Shown in pieces: positions 7,050 to 17,678 of a DNA stretch of 64,000 nt; within the stretch, counting starts at the first letter, position 1, and the number at the start of each line of letters is the position of its first letter. The stretch is from contig NZ_CP114052.1 in assembly GCF_027125355.1 (NCBI RefSeq), positions 1,674,001 to 1,738,000 of the forward strand, given 5' to 3'. Position numbers and translations under genes: made by a program. Under the pieces are notes generated by a model. The model was given only the letters and a program-made list of their open reading frames with translations, made no database searches and had not been told where the DNA came from. The DNA comes from Peptostreptococcus equinus (GTDB lineage: Bacteria > Bacillota > Clostridia > Peptostreptococcales > Peptostreptococcaceae).

Positions 7050-8569
7050 ATGTTTCTCCTTATATTGAACATGTATTCACTTCCTTCTAAATGTTTAATA
7101 GCTTCATCTTCCCACGATATTATATCGTTAGTATTTTTAATTGATACCAGTTCATTTGCATACATATTGCCAGCAAAATATATTTCCGCTTCTGAATCTC
7201 CTACATAGTTGCAATATATTGTTTGGGTTGGCAATGTATTAATTGCAATATTGGCATTATGTGTAGATAAAACCACCGTTTTCCCTATATCTCTTAAATA
7301 CTTTAATTTAGGAATTATATATTCTGATATATATTTATTTCCAAGTCCTCGTTCTATTTCATCAAACAAGTAACAATCAAAAGCCAGATTTTCAATCAAT
7401 CCACTAATTGATAGAATTGATTTTTCACCTTCCGAAGGTTCATATATAGTATCGTCTTCTCTAATAACCATGCAAGACTTCTTTACACAATCACTAAAAT
7501 ATTCTGCACCGCACTTTTGTAACTCATCAATCGAAAACAATTTATTCATTCCCAACAAATCTTTAACAGAAAAATTTGCTATTTTTTCTATTACACCTCG
7601 ATTAACAGAAATCTTATTTCTGTCAAATGGAGAACCTTTAACATATTTTTCATTTTTATCCATTACTTTCACTTCCACTTTGGAATAAATCTGCCCCTTA
7701 TCTGGTAATTCTCCAATTTTAATTTTTTTAGATGATTTAACATTCTCTAAACTATTATTAATATTTTTGATTTTTTCAAAAATAGCTCGTCTCTCGGAAA
7801 CCATTTTTGAAAATCCAATATTATTTGGTTTAGATTTTTTTCCTGTTTTTTTATCTATTATTTCTTTAATATTTTCAATAATTATACCTGTTTTAGAAAC
7901 AGAAAATATTTCTTTAGCTTTCTCTATTGTATCTTCATAAATTTCTTGTTTAAGCTTATATAATTCATCAGATAAATTTTCTTTATGCTCGTTTTCATCA
8001 TTTCTATACTCTGTATTTATATTATTAACTTTATTGATATAATTAATATTTTCCCTATATTTTATAGAAACATCTTGGATAGTTTGAGATATATTTTTAT
8101 TATACAAACATTCTGTTTTTCTTATTTTCTTTGCATTTTTTGATACATTTTGATTTTCATAGTACTTCAAATATTTACCAATAAAATTAGTGTAAGTACT
8201 CTCTTTATAATTTAATACAGAGTCTAAATCATTAATTATATAATCTTTTAAAACGCTATCTATTTCAACTTCATCCTCATTATTTTTCAATATTTCATCA
8301 TAGACTTTTTGATAATCTTTTCCTTCGTGAATAAAAATCTTTTTCCCATTTTCACTTAATTTAGGAAAAATATGATTCTTCATTAACACAGTCTTTCCTG
8401 AACCCTTGCCACCAAAAATCACATTAATATCCTGATATATATCCAACTTGTTGTTATAATCCAAATCTATTTCCATTTTTTCGCAATGATTCAATACGGA
8501 TTTTATAAACACATTAGATGATGTTGCTAACTCATAAAATTTACCGAAACTATCAATTGCAAATTTCAT
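7037..8569 (-). CDS. ABC-type/AAA ATPase associated with the restriction-modification system
   Basis: 510 residues. Walker A GGKGSGKT lies at residues 53-60, an ABC-like signature PSEGEKSIL near 370, Walker B CYLFDEIERG near 396 and the switch histidine VVLSTHNANIA near 430. Between the halves of the ATPase is about 300 residues of lysine/glutamate-rich, probably coiled-coil sequence, as in SMC/RecN-like and OLD-like defence ATPases. No nuclease (TOPRIM or HNH) domain is visible. It follows the endonuclease gene by 44 bp on the same strand. The frame stays open upstream of the ATG without another standard start. A role in defence is inferred from position only. Confidence 0.8.
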   Translation of the reverse strand: MKFAIDSFGKFYELATSSNVFIKSVLNHCEKMEIDLDYNNKLDIYQDINVIFGGKGSGKTVLMKNHIFPKLSENGKKIFIHEGKDYQKVYDEILKNNEDEVEIDSVLKDYIINDLDSVLNYKESTYTNFIGKYLKYYENQNVSKNAKKIRKTECLYNKNISQTIQDVSIKYRENINYINKVNNINTEYRNDENEHKENLSDELYKLKQEIYEDTIEKAKEIFSVSKTGIIIENIKEIIDKKTGKKSKPNNIGFSKMVSERRAIFEKIKNINNSLENVKSSKKIKIGELPDKGQIYSKVEVKVMDKNEKYVKGSPFDRNKISVNRGVIEKIANFSVKDLLGMNKLFSIDELQKCGAEYFSDCVKKSCMVIREDDTIYEPSEGEKSILSISGLIENLAFDCYLFDEIERGLGNKYISEYIIPKLKYLRDIGKTVVLSTHNANIAINTLPTQTIYCNYVGDSEAEIYFAGNMYANELVSIKNTNDIISWEDEAIKHLEGSEYMFNIRRNIWNQ

Positions 8570-8613
8570 TTCTGGTAATCTTTTTGCTTCTTCCGAATAT
8601 TTTCCCCAATCTT

Positions 8614-10335
8614 TTACATGCCTGTAATGGTTTCTTCATCTCTGGTATATGGAATTATCTTTCTATATCTAAAATCTGATATTACATTTTTATCCAAATA
8701 AGTGCTAACAAACAAGCTATAATCAAATGGATTATTAAATCTAATCCTATAATCTCCTAAATGTCTTGAAACAGGCTCCATTTCCATTCTTCTTTGATTG
8801 TTTCCGTCTGCAAGAGTTGCTTCAAGTAATAGCGAATGTTTAGGATAAGAAGTGCATGCTTCATATTCATATATAATGTCTGCATAACCTCCTGCTGCAT
8901 GTGTCTTAGGCAATAAATTAGCTTCTAATGATAACTTCATGAAGTCCAAAATATTCCCTTGTCTTTCACTTACTTTATACCATATAATTCCCAAAATATA
9001 TTCAAAGATAGTTGGTACTGCAGCCTCATCTGTAACAAGTTCTTCAATCCTTTTATCATCACGTTTCTCAAAACAATTTAGTAACTCTATAAGCACAGAA
9101 TCGTTAAATTTCTTATCAATCAAAGTGTTAAATCTTCTGTATCGTTCATCATTTACATAAGTTGCAGCTTGTTCCGGACTCTTAATTGTAATGCCTAAAT
9201 CTTTACTTAAAGCTACATATACTTTGCTAATATCTAACTTGAATGCTTCTGATATAGTTTCAAGTGAGGCATCAGCTCTGAGATTATTATCTCTACTAAA
9301 AGTTTCTGTATACAGAACATCAATGATTTCTTTAAAATAATATTTTGGAATTGTATCCAACTTAATCATACGATCTTCAAAAATTAGAGTATCTGTAATA
9401 TTAAAATATCTTCTATTTAAATCAAAATAATCAGATAAAGTCGCCATTGCTTTAAAAACATGTAAATATCTGAAAAATACTTCTTTTAGTTCCATCTCAT
9501 TTTTACAGTTTATAAATGGGCATTGTTTGTGAATTGAAGACTTCCCATTTTTTCTTACAACACCAATATTGGTTGTTTTAAATAGTAAACTTCTCCACAA
9601 CGTTCCAGGTTTTTGATTTATATTCTTTGCGGAATTTAATAGTGATTCATAATCGCTTTTCCCATCAAGAAATACCTTCTTTAAATTCTCATATAATTTA
9701 TAGTAAGGCTTGTCATAGCTTCTGCTTTTACGATTCATTCCAACTAAACATATTAGATTTTCATCAACATCAGAGGCTATAAATTCTTCCCTAGCAAGTT
9801 TGTAGTTATCCATTTGCATAAGCCTCTTATAAATTATTTCTTCCGGCAAAATTTTGCCTTCTCTATATAACTTGATATCCGATATGATTTGCTTTGCAGT
9901 TTCATCATCTCTAATTAACGGAACGAAATAAGTAAACTCATCATAACTTAAAAACTCAAGTTCCGTCAGGCACTTTACAACCGCAATAAACGGTCTAACA
10001 ATACTACCACTTACATCTATACTTGTTTTAAGAAGCTGTTTTAGATAGATAAAGCTGTCTCTATTAATATTAAACACATTATTGGTTTCAAAATCCCCAC
10101 TACTTGTTATTTTAAGGAGTTCTCTTCCTGCATCCGTAATCAGTCTATCTTCTGTAATTAAACCAATATCAACCAACCCTGATGTTTTTTCTCTGGCATC
10201 TTTATCCTTCCTTTTCGCATTCCCTGTTAAGAAGGCTTTGTTTTTCATGAAATCATAATATTTTTCTTGTAATTCATTATTCCAGTTCCATTTAGATTTC
10301 TTTATGACTTCATTATAAAACTCATCAAGAAGCAA
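8614..10335 (-). CDS. AlwI/BstNBI-type type IIS restriction endonuclease, N-terminus removed by inversion
   Basis: 573 residues as it stands, from a TTG at 10335. The C-terminal catalytic region is characteristic of the AlwI family (PF09491): LDFMKLSLEANLLPKTHAAG, GGYADIIYEYE near 480, YPKHSLLLEATL near 503 and RRMEMEPVSRHLGDY near 520; the D-ExT pair resembles a PD-(D/E)xK site. The frame stays open upstream of 10335 and encodes CWVIGTTSFRTAKLN-like family N-terminal sequence up to about 10396, where the match stops. The missing start (ATGGCTAATAAAAG) is found inverted at 11508-11545. Joining the two gives 606 residues, close to the 604 of BstNBI. Known family members recognise GGATC or GAGTC; the site here cannot be read from the sequence. 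Confidence 0.9.
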   Translation of the reverse strand: MLLDEFYNEVIKKSKWNWNNELQEKYYDFMKNKAFLTGNAKRKDKDAREKTSGLVDIGLITEDRLITDAGRELLKITSSGDFETNNVFNINRDSFIYLKQLLKTSIDVSGSIVRPFIAVVKCLTELEFLSYDEFTYFVPLIRDDETAKQIISDIKLYREGKILPEEIIYKRLMQMDNYKLAREEFIASDVDENLICLVGMNRKSRSYDKPYYKLYENLKKVFLDGKSDYESLLNSAKNINQKPGTLWRSLLFKTTNIGVVRKNGKSSIHKQCPFINCKNEMELKEVFFRYLHVFKAMATLSDYFDLNRRYFNITDTLIFEDRMIKLDTIPKYYFKEIIDVLYTETFSRDNNLRADASLETISEAFKLDISKVYVALSKDLGITIKSPEQAATYVNDERYRRFNTLIDKKFNDSVLIELLNCFEKRDDKRIEELVTDEAAVPTIFEYILGIIWYKVSERQGNILDFMKLSLEANLLPKTHAAGGYADIIYEYEACTSYPKHSLLLEATLADGNNQRRMEMEPVSRHLGDYRIRFNNPFDYSLFVSTYLDKNVISDFRYRKIIPYTRDEETITGM

Positions 10336-10442
10336 TAATTGTGCCTCGATTTTTAAATTTAATTTTGCAGTTCTAAAACTTGTAGTTCCTATAACCCAAG
10401 GGAAATGATAGGTCGAATGCGAAAATATCAGATGAAGATATT

Positions 10443-11507
10443 ATGAGAATTCTTAGTAAGAAGGGGAAAGTTATGATATTCGAATCGGACTACAAGAGTT
10501 TTTCAACTGGGAAATCAGATATAAAAGATAATAAAGAAAGGCTATTTTTATGTGAAGTATTTAGTGAAGATAAGAAGAAAATTAATATACCTTGTCCGTT
10601 TAATTATACAGGTGGAAAATTTAAGCTGTTGGAGCAGTTACAACCTTTATTTGATGAAAAGAAAGTATTTTTAGATTTATTTTCAGGAGGATGTAATGTT
10701 GGAATAAACTCAACTTCTTCAAAAGTTATTTTTAATGATTTGAATGAAAAACTGATAGATTTAATTAGGTATATTAAAGATACCAACACTAAGATATTGT
10801 TAGAGCAGATAGATAATATTATTGACAAATATGGTTTATCCAAGACGTCGTTATATGGATATTCTTACTATGATTGTGATAGTAGTATGGGATTAGCTAA
10901 ATATAATAAAGAAAGATTTTTGAATTTAAGAGAAGATTTTAATTCTAAAACTATGGCAGGAGAAATAAATTATTCAATGTTGTATGTACTTATGGTTTAT
11001 TCTTTCAATAATCAAATCCGTTTTAATCGAAAAGGGTTGTTTAATCTTCCTGTAGGGAAGAGGGATTTTAATTCTAAAATGAGAAGTAAACTTGTGTTAT
11101 TTTCAGAAGAGCTGAAAAATAAAGATGTTCAGTTTATGAAAAAAGATTTTAGGAATATTGTGTTAGATGATCTTCCTAAAGAAACTTTTATTTATTGTGA
11201 TCCGCCGTATTTAATTACAAATGCAACATATAATGAAAATGGAATGTGGAATGAAATAGAAGAAAAAGCTCTACTTGAATTTTTGGATGAATCTAATGAA
11301 AGAGGTTTTAGCTTTGCTTTGTCCAATGTTTTGGAAAGTAAAAATAAAAGAAATGATATTTTATATAATTGGATTGAAAGTAAGGGGTATTACTGCAATC
11401 ATCTGAATAAAAGTTATTCAAATAGCAATTATCACAGAAAAAATAAGAATAGTATATCTGAAGAAGTTTTAATTACTAATTATCCGGTTGATTGGAGGAA
11501 TAAGTAA
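10443..11507 (+). CDS. D12-class (Dam-like) adenine-N6 DNA methyltransferase, distal half of a fused enzyme
   Basis: 354 residues. The first 45 or so (MRILSKKGKVMIFESDYKSF...ERLFLCE) do not belong to this catalytic domain: they are the missing C-terminal tail of the methyltransferase at 11512-12603. A complete D12 domain then begins: CPFNYTGGKFKLLEQL near 58 (SAM-binding motif I), VFLDLFSGGCNVG, and the catalytic DPPY in FIYCDPPYLITNATY near 260. The gene runs opposite to all its neighbours because it lies inside the inverted segment. In this orientation it has no visible promoter. An alternative start is the ATG at 10473, which has AAGGGGAAAG before it. Confidence 0.9.
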   Translation: MRILSKKGKVMIFESDYKSFSTGKSDIKDNKERLFLCEVFSEDKKKINIPCPFNYTGGKFKLLEQLQPLFDEKKVFLDLFSGGCNVGINSTSSKVIFNDLNEKLIDLIRYIKDTNTKILLEQIDNIIDKYGLSKTSLYGYSYYDCDSSMGLAKYNKERFLNLREDFNSKTMAGEINYSMLYVLMVYSFNNQIRFNRKGLFNLPVGKRDFNSKMRSKLVLFSEELKNKDVQFMKKDFRNIVLDDLPKETFIYCDPPYLITNATYNENGMWNEIEEKALLEFLDESNERGFSFALSNVLESKNKRNDILYNWIESKGYYCNHLNKSYSNSNYHRKNKNSISEEVLITNYPVDWRNK

Positions 11508-11545
11508 ATGGCTAATAAAAGTATTCCTTATCAAAGTTTTTGTTG
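11508..11545 (+). pseudogene. Detached N-terminal exon-like piece of the restriction endonuclease
   Basis: ATG at 11508 follows the methyltransferase stop codon directly (TAAATG) and has a GGAGGAATAAG ribosome site. It encodes MANKSIPYQSFC and then leaves the AlwI family sequence at the inversion junction near 11543. It is the true start of the endonuclease gene whose body lies at 8614-10396 on the other strand. Confidence 0.8.
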
Positions 11546-12603
11546 TCGGACATATTGTTATATGAGAGTAAGATATACTTTGTATCAGCCCTTTCAATAA
11601 GTTCCTCGAATGCTTTTGTAGCCGTAATCATGCAGTAATCACTTTTAAGTGAAGTCCTATCCATCTTTCTTGCAACCCCGTAAACTTCAGGTTTTTCCCA
11701 TCTTGCCACATTTTCAAGTAAATGATATGCATCGCAATACTGCCTTGAGTTATATGGAGGATCTAAGTACAACAAATCCCCCTTAATACTTTTAATAAGT
11801 TTATTTGCATCTATGTTATAACAAATATTATTAGAATTTATATTTTTTTCAGGTAACAAAACATTCAATACTAATTTTTTCTCAAAATCAACATTTTTTC
11901 TATATGCATCGTAATGTCCAACCGTATTTGCAATCTTATCCATTGCATATAGAAGTGATGTAATTAAAATCGCATATTCCTTAAAATTTATTTCTTTGTT
12001 TTTATACTTTGCTTCTATATCTTCTCTTATATATCCTATCTTGCTACAATCATCAGCAGAAAAGAATGTATTTGCAAAATTTTCTCGCATATAATTATTT
12101 TCTTTTGTTTTAATTTGATTATAGTCGTATATAAGCTCAATTATCTTTTTGCTTGAATATTTTTTATATCCAAACCATGCATAATTGGAAATATAATTAC
12201 TATACAGTAAATCATTTGTGATAAGCATTTTATCCTTAAAAGTATTCGCAACTGCACCGGTTCCACTAAATATATCAATAACAATATTTACACCTTTGCA
12301 ATTTTCATCAACAGTCTTTCTTATAAAATCGGAAAGAGAATATTTGTTTCCTAAATATCGTCTATTATTTATAAATGACTGCTTTAATCCTAATTTATAT
12401 ATTAAAGAATCTATATCATTCTTATCTTCTAAAGAATCTGTATACAAAATTTTCTTTATAGCTTCAACTGTATTTTCATCCCAAAAGTATCTTCCTGTAT
12501 CACTTCTCGGAATTAAAATATTTTCTTTATCTATTAATTTATATAAATATGACTTAGAAATGTCTAATTCTTTTATTATATCAGCAACATTAATACTTGC
12601 CAT
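11512..12603 (-). CDS. HTH-D12 adenine-N6 DNA methyltransferase, C-terminally truncated by inversion
   Basis: 363 residues from the ATG at 12603, chosen because GGAGGAATAAAG precedes it. Residues 1-55 are a MerR-like HTH (INVADIIKELDISKSYLYKLI). The D12 methyltransferase domain follows: NRRYLGNKYSLSDFI, motif I VIDIFSGTGAVANTF and catalytic DPPY in LLYLDPPYNSRQYCDAYHLL near 280. The natural sequence ends at YILLSYNNMSD; the last dozen residues are out-of-context sequence read through the junction. The missing 45-residue tail and the second methyltransferase domain lie inverted at 10397-11507. Type IIS sites are asymmetric and need two methylations, which explains a double-domain enzyme. Confidence 0.9.
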   Translation of the reverse strand: MASINVADIIKELDISKSYLYKLIDKENILIPRSDTGRYFWDENTVEAIKKILYTDSLEDKNDIDSLIYKLGLKQSFINNRRYLGNKYSLSDFIRKTVDENCKGVNIVIDIFSGTGAVANTFKDKMLITNDLLYSNYISNYAWFGYKKYSSKKIIELIYDYNQIKTKENNYMRENFANTFFSADDCSKIGYIREDIEAKYKNKEINFKEYAILITSLLYAMDKIANTVGHYDAYRKNVDFEKKLVLNVLLPEKNINSNNICYNIDANKLIKSIKGDLLYLDPPYNSRQYCDAYHLLENVARWEKPEVYGVARKMDRTSLKSDYCMITATKAFEELIERADTKYILLSYNNMSDNKNFDKEYFY

Positions 12604-12643
12604 CTTTATTCCTCCTTGCCACATTTTAATCTATTTAGTAGAC

Positions 12644-12652
12644 ATTATAGCA
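12644..12652 (-). promoter_or_regulatory. Extended -10 promoter of the restriction-modification operon
   Basis: The minus strand reads TGCTATAAT (12652-12644), an extended -10 element, about 40 bp before the methyltransferase start; no good -35 is seen. A short palindrome GATGCTATTAGCATC lies nearby (about 12691-12705). The methyltransferase HTH domain could act here (inference). Confidence 0.55.
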
Positions 12653-12784
12653 TATAATTCCTTATTTTTATATATTTTAGAGAAAAAAACAGATGCTATT
12701 AGCATCATAAATTTATTAACATTTTGTATTAACATGTATTCACCCTCTTCCTCAATAAGTACTTTTAGATGATTGAGTACATTG

Positions 12785-12821
12785 AAAAAAGCCCTAGCTG
12801 TGTTAACAGCTAAGGCTTTTT
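12785..12821. terminator. Terminator downstream of guaA
   Basis: A-tract, then stem TAGCTGT/ACAGCTA with loop GTTA, an outer GCC/GGC pair and a T-tract on the plus side; symmetric enough to act both ways. It lies 34 bp after the guaA stop codon. Confidence 0.82.
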
Positions 12822-12855
12822 GAACAGTGCGAAAATCGCTAAAATTACTTATATC

Positions 12856-14391
12856 TTACTCCCATTCGATAGTTCCAGGAGGCTTACTTGTTATGTCATA
12901 CACAACTCTATTAACTCCCTGACACTCATTGATTATTCTATTACTTATTCTTTCCAATACTTCATAAGGTATCTTGTACCAGTCTGAAGTCATTCCATCA
13001 CTTGATGCTACTGCTCTTAGTCCTACTAGGTGGGCATAAGTTCTTTCGTCACCCATTACTCCAACTGTCATTACATCTGGAAGTGTTGCAAATGCCTGCC
13101 AAATTTCTTTGTATAGGCCAGCTTTTCTAAGTTCGTCCATGTATACAGCATCAGCTTCTCTTAGGATGTCGCATTTTTCCTTTGTTACTTCACCTATTAC
13201 TCTGATTCCAAGACCTGGGCCTGGGAATGGATGTCTAAAGATCAAGTTTTCTTCTATTCCTAATTCAAGACCTATTTTTCTAACTTCGTCCTTGAATAAT
13301 TCTCTTAATGGTTCTATTATTTCCTGGAAATCTACATCTTCAGGTAATCCACCAACATTGTGATGAGATTTGATTGTTGCAGAGTCTCCGTTACCACTTT
13401 CAACTACATCTGGGTAAATTGTTCCCTGTACCAAGAATTCCATCTTACCAAGCTTCTGAGATTCAGCTTCAAACACCCTGATGAATTCTTCACCGATTAT
13501 TTTTCTCTTAGCTTCTGGTTCTGTAACTCCCTTTAATTTTCCTAGGAATCTGTCTTCTGCATTGACTCTAATTAGGTTCATGCCGAATTTTCCTCTGAAT
13601 ATTCTTTCTACGTCGTCCCCTTCGTTCTTTCTAAGTAGACCATGGTCCACGAATACGCAAGTAAGGTTGTCACCTATTGCTCTGTGCATTAGGGCTGCTG
13701 CAACTGAAGAATCTACTCCACCACTTAGGGCACATAGGGCTTTCTTGTCTCCAACCTTTGCCTTTATTTCTGCTACCTTGTCTTCTATAAATGAACTAGT
13801 TGTCCAATCTCCACTTACCTGACAAATCTTGTACAAGAAGTTTGTAAGTATTTTGTCCCCTTCTAGTGAATGTTCTACTTCTGGGTGGAACTGAACTCCG
13901 TATAATTTCTTTTCTACATTGTGCATTGCTGCTACTGGACAGTTTCCTGTTGTTGCAGTTACTTCAAATCCATCTGGTGCCTTAGATATATAATCTGTAT
14001 GGCTCATCCATACTTGATTTGTGCTTAGGCCTTCAAATATTGGAGAATTTCCATATTCTATCTTTGTTTTTCCGTATTCTCTTGTCATATTATCACCCTT
14101 TTGAACTGTTGCTCCAAGTAGGTGAGCCATCAACTGGTCTCCATAGCAAATTCCAAGAATAGGTACTCTCATTTCGAATATTTCCTTAGATATCTTTGGA
14201 GAGTCCTCTAAATAGGCGCTGTTTGGTCCTCCAGTAAATATTATTCCCTTAGGATTTTTTTCCTTTATCTTTTCTATTGGTGTAGTATATGGTAATATTT
14301 CACAATATACATTATTTTCTCTGACTCTTCTAGCTATTAGCTGGTTATACTGACCGCCAAAATCTATTACAAGAACTATCTCATGCTTCAT
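12856..14391 (-). CDS. guaA: GMP synthase (glutamine-hydrolysing)
   Basis: 511 residues, normal length. The class I glutamine amidotransferase domain (residues 1-190) has [15 protein letters not shown] with the catalytic cysteine and [11 protein letters not shown] with the histidine and glutamate. The ATP-pyrophosphatase domain follows with [14 protein letters not shown] near 222, and the C-terminal dimerisation domain ends [10 protein letters not shown]. It converts XMP to GMP using glutamine and ATP. A GGGAGAA ribosome site precedes the ATG. It appears monocistronic. The 3' end is a known integration hotspot and here abuts the restriction-modification island. Confidence 0.98.
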   Translation of the reverse strand: MKHEIVLVIDFGGQYNQLIARRVRENNVYCEILPYTTPIEKIKEKNPKGIIFTGGPNSAYLEDSPKISKEIFEMRVPILGICYGDQLMAHLLGATVQKGDNMTREYGKTKIEYGNSPIFEGLSTNQVWMSHTDYISKAPDGFEVTATTGNCPVAAMHNVEKKLYGVQFHPEVEHSLEGDKILTNFLYKICQVSGDWTTSSFIEDKVAEIKAKVGDKKALCALSGGVDSSVAAALMHRAIGDNLTCVFVDHGLLRKNEGDDVERIFRGKFGMNLIRVNAEDRFLGKLKGVTEPEAKRKIIGEEFIRVFEAESQKLGKMEFLVQGTIYPDVVESGNGDSATIKSHHNVGGLPEDVDFQEIIEPLRELFKDEVRKIGLELGIEENLIFRHPFPGPGLGIRVIGEVTKEKCDILREADAVYMDELRKAGLYKEIWQAFATLPDVMTVGVMGDERTYAHLVGLRAVASSDGMTSDWYKIPYEVLERISNRIINECQGVNRVVYDITSKPPGTIEWE

Positions 14392-14479
14392 ATTATTCTC
14401 CCTTCACATATTTAAAATTTCTACTTTATACATACGAATTATTATATCATATTTTCTTTGCAATTATCTACACAAAATG

Positions 14480-14528
14480 TAAAAGACCGCTTAATTTATG
14501 TCTTCTCTCATAATTAAGTGGTCTTTTA
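14480..14528. terminator. Terminator after the SDR gene
   Basis: TAAAAGACC at the left and GGTCTTTTA at the right, with inner CTTAAT/TTAAG pairing, form a long stem flanked by A/T runs between the dehydrogenase stop codon and guaA. Confidence 0.78.
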
Positions 14529-14632
14529 CATTTACTATTTTATTTTTAACTAATTTAATTTAATTTGGCTACTATTATTATTTCCCCAAATACCTTTTTT
14601 AAACAAGTAAAAGTAAATTTTTAAACTTTTTA

Positions 14633-15412
14633 TTATATTATTGTTATACCACCATCTACGTATATTATCTGTCCAGTTACATAGCTTGATGCGTCTGATG
14701 CCAAGAATAATAAAGGTCCATTTAATTCACCTTTTTTACCTGGTCTACCTGCTGGATTAATTGCATTATAGTGATTTAAAAATTCTTCTGACTTGAATAA
14801 AGTTCCAGAAGTCATTTCTGATTCAAATAATCCTGGCCCTACTGCATTACAAGTAATTCCATACTGGCTGTGGCTGGCTGCTATTCCCTTTGTAAGACCT
14901 ACAACAGCTGATTTTGAAGCATTATATGCATGTCTTATAAATATAGAACTCTTGTCTGCTATTTTTGCATTTACTGATGCCGTATTTATTATTTTGCCAT
15001 AATTTTGTTCTTTCATTATTGGTAGTGCATATTTACAAGCAAGATAGATTCCTTTTACATTAGTGGCCATCATCTTTTCCCAGTCACTTTCTGACATATC
15101 ATCGACTCCACCTCTAAGGGCAATACCTGCATTATTAAATAATATGTCCACTCTATCAAACTCTTTTATAATTTCTTCAAAAGCACTTTTCACATCTTCT
15201 TCTACACTTACATCACATCTAATTGTGATTACTTTTCTTCCATATTTTTCTTCTATTTCCGTTGCTACATCAGCTAGTTTTTCCTCTCTTCTAGCAAGTA
15301 GAGCTAAATCCGCTCCATTTTCTGCAAATGCTCTCGCTGCATCTGCACCCAAGCCACTTGATGCTCCTGCTATTACTGCTATCTTCCCCTCTAAATTAAA
15401 CAAATTTTTCAT
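14633..15412 (-). CDS. SDR family oxidoreductase
   Basis: 259 residues, a classical short-chain dehydrogenase. The NAD(P)-binding motif GASSGLG lies near residue 16, NNAGIA near 92, the catalytic serine in NTASVNAKIAD near 143 and the YNASK catalytic pair near 164; it ends with YVDGGITII. The arginines after the second strand (LLARREEK) suggest NADP(H) preference. It resembles gluconate 5-dehydrogenase and FabG-like enzymes, but the substrate cannot be fixed. An AAAGGAGAAC ribosome site precedes the start. It seems monocistronic, with its own terminator. Confidence 0.9.
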   Translation of the reverse strand: MKNLFNLEGKIAVIAGASSGLGADAARAFAENGADLALLARREEKLADVATEIEEKYGRKVITIRCDVSVEEDVKSAFEEIIKEFDRVDILFNNAGIALRGGVDDMSESDWEKMMATNVKGIYLACKYALPIMKEQNYGKIINTASVNAKIADKSSIFIRHAYNASKSAVVGLTKGIAASHSQYGITCNAVGPGLFESEMTSGTLFKSEEFLNHYNAINPAGRPGKKGELNGPLLFLASDASSYVTGQIIYVDGGITII

Positions 15413-15513
15413 CGCCGTTCTCCTTTATCAATATAAATTCTCATATTTTATTAATACCACAAATTATAATATTTCTAACAAATTTTATTTTTAATTAATT
15501 ATTAGCAAAAATA

Positions 15514-15549
15514 AGACTAGTCAAGGCAATCATTAACCTTAACTAGTCT
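15514..15549 (-). terminator. groESL operon terminator
   Basis: AGACTAGT/ACTAGTCT and AAGG/CCTT arms form a 12-bp stem with one mismatch, followed on the minus strand by TATTTTTG. It lies 45 bp after the groEL stop codon. Confidence 0.83.
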
Positions 15550-15594
15550 ATACTTTGTTTAACTAAGTTTATTTATTCGCAATATATTATGATA

Positions 15595-17509
<1,915 letters not shown>

Positions 17510-17543
17510 TTTAATTCCTCCTTTATATCTGTTCATTTTCTAA

Positions 17544-17570
17544 TTAGCACTCTAGCTTATTGTTTGCTAA
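17544..17570 (-). promoter_or_regulatory. CIRCE element (HrcA operator)
   Basis: The plus strand reads TTAGCACTC, 9 bp, then GTTTGCTAA. The left arm is a perfect CIRCE half; the right arm differs from GAGTGCTAA at two positions. It lies 35 bp upstream of groES, where HrcA repressor would bind. A TATACT -10-like box is just upstream. Confidence 0.9.
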
Positions 17571-17678
17571 CAGTATATTATTATTAGCTTAACAAAAGCT
17601 TAACTACATTTTAAATTTTTTCACTACTTACTTTATAATTTCTCACATCTTCACACAATTATACCTTTTCTTTATATT

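Larger units (their letters stand above)
10397..11545. other. Inverted segment that disrupts the restriction-modification operon
   Basis: Left junction at CAA 10397-10399, right junction at TTG 11543-11545. If the segment is flipped, minus-strand sequence 12603-11546 joins 10397-11507 to give 2169 nt, an uninterrupted 722-residue methyltransferase. At the same time 11508-11545 joins 10396-8614 to give 1821 nt, an uninterrupted 606-residue endonuclease. Both joins fall in frame and restore family-conserved sequence (YNNMSDKGNDRSNAK and YQSFCWVIGTTSF). No long inverted repeat flanks the segment; only the 3-bp junction identity is evident. Confidence 0.88.

Noticed and set aside
10391..11560. 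The shared word TATAAC near both junctions as the crossover site of the inversion
   Set aside because: Joining at TATAAC puts both the methyltransferase and the endonuclease out of frame by one base, whereas the CAA/TTG junction restores both exactly.
10380..11560. Long inverted repeats of a site-specific invertase at the inversion ends
   Set aside because: Aligning the two flanks in inverted orientation shows only short scattered matches beyond the 3-bp core.
12218..12772. 184-codon plus-strand frame opposite the methyltransferase
   Set aside because: Antisense to conserved D12 motifs; no ribosome site.
12600..14480. Purine riboswitch before guaA
   Set aside because: The leader upstream of 14391 is too short and lacks the conserved junction sequences.
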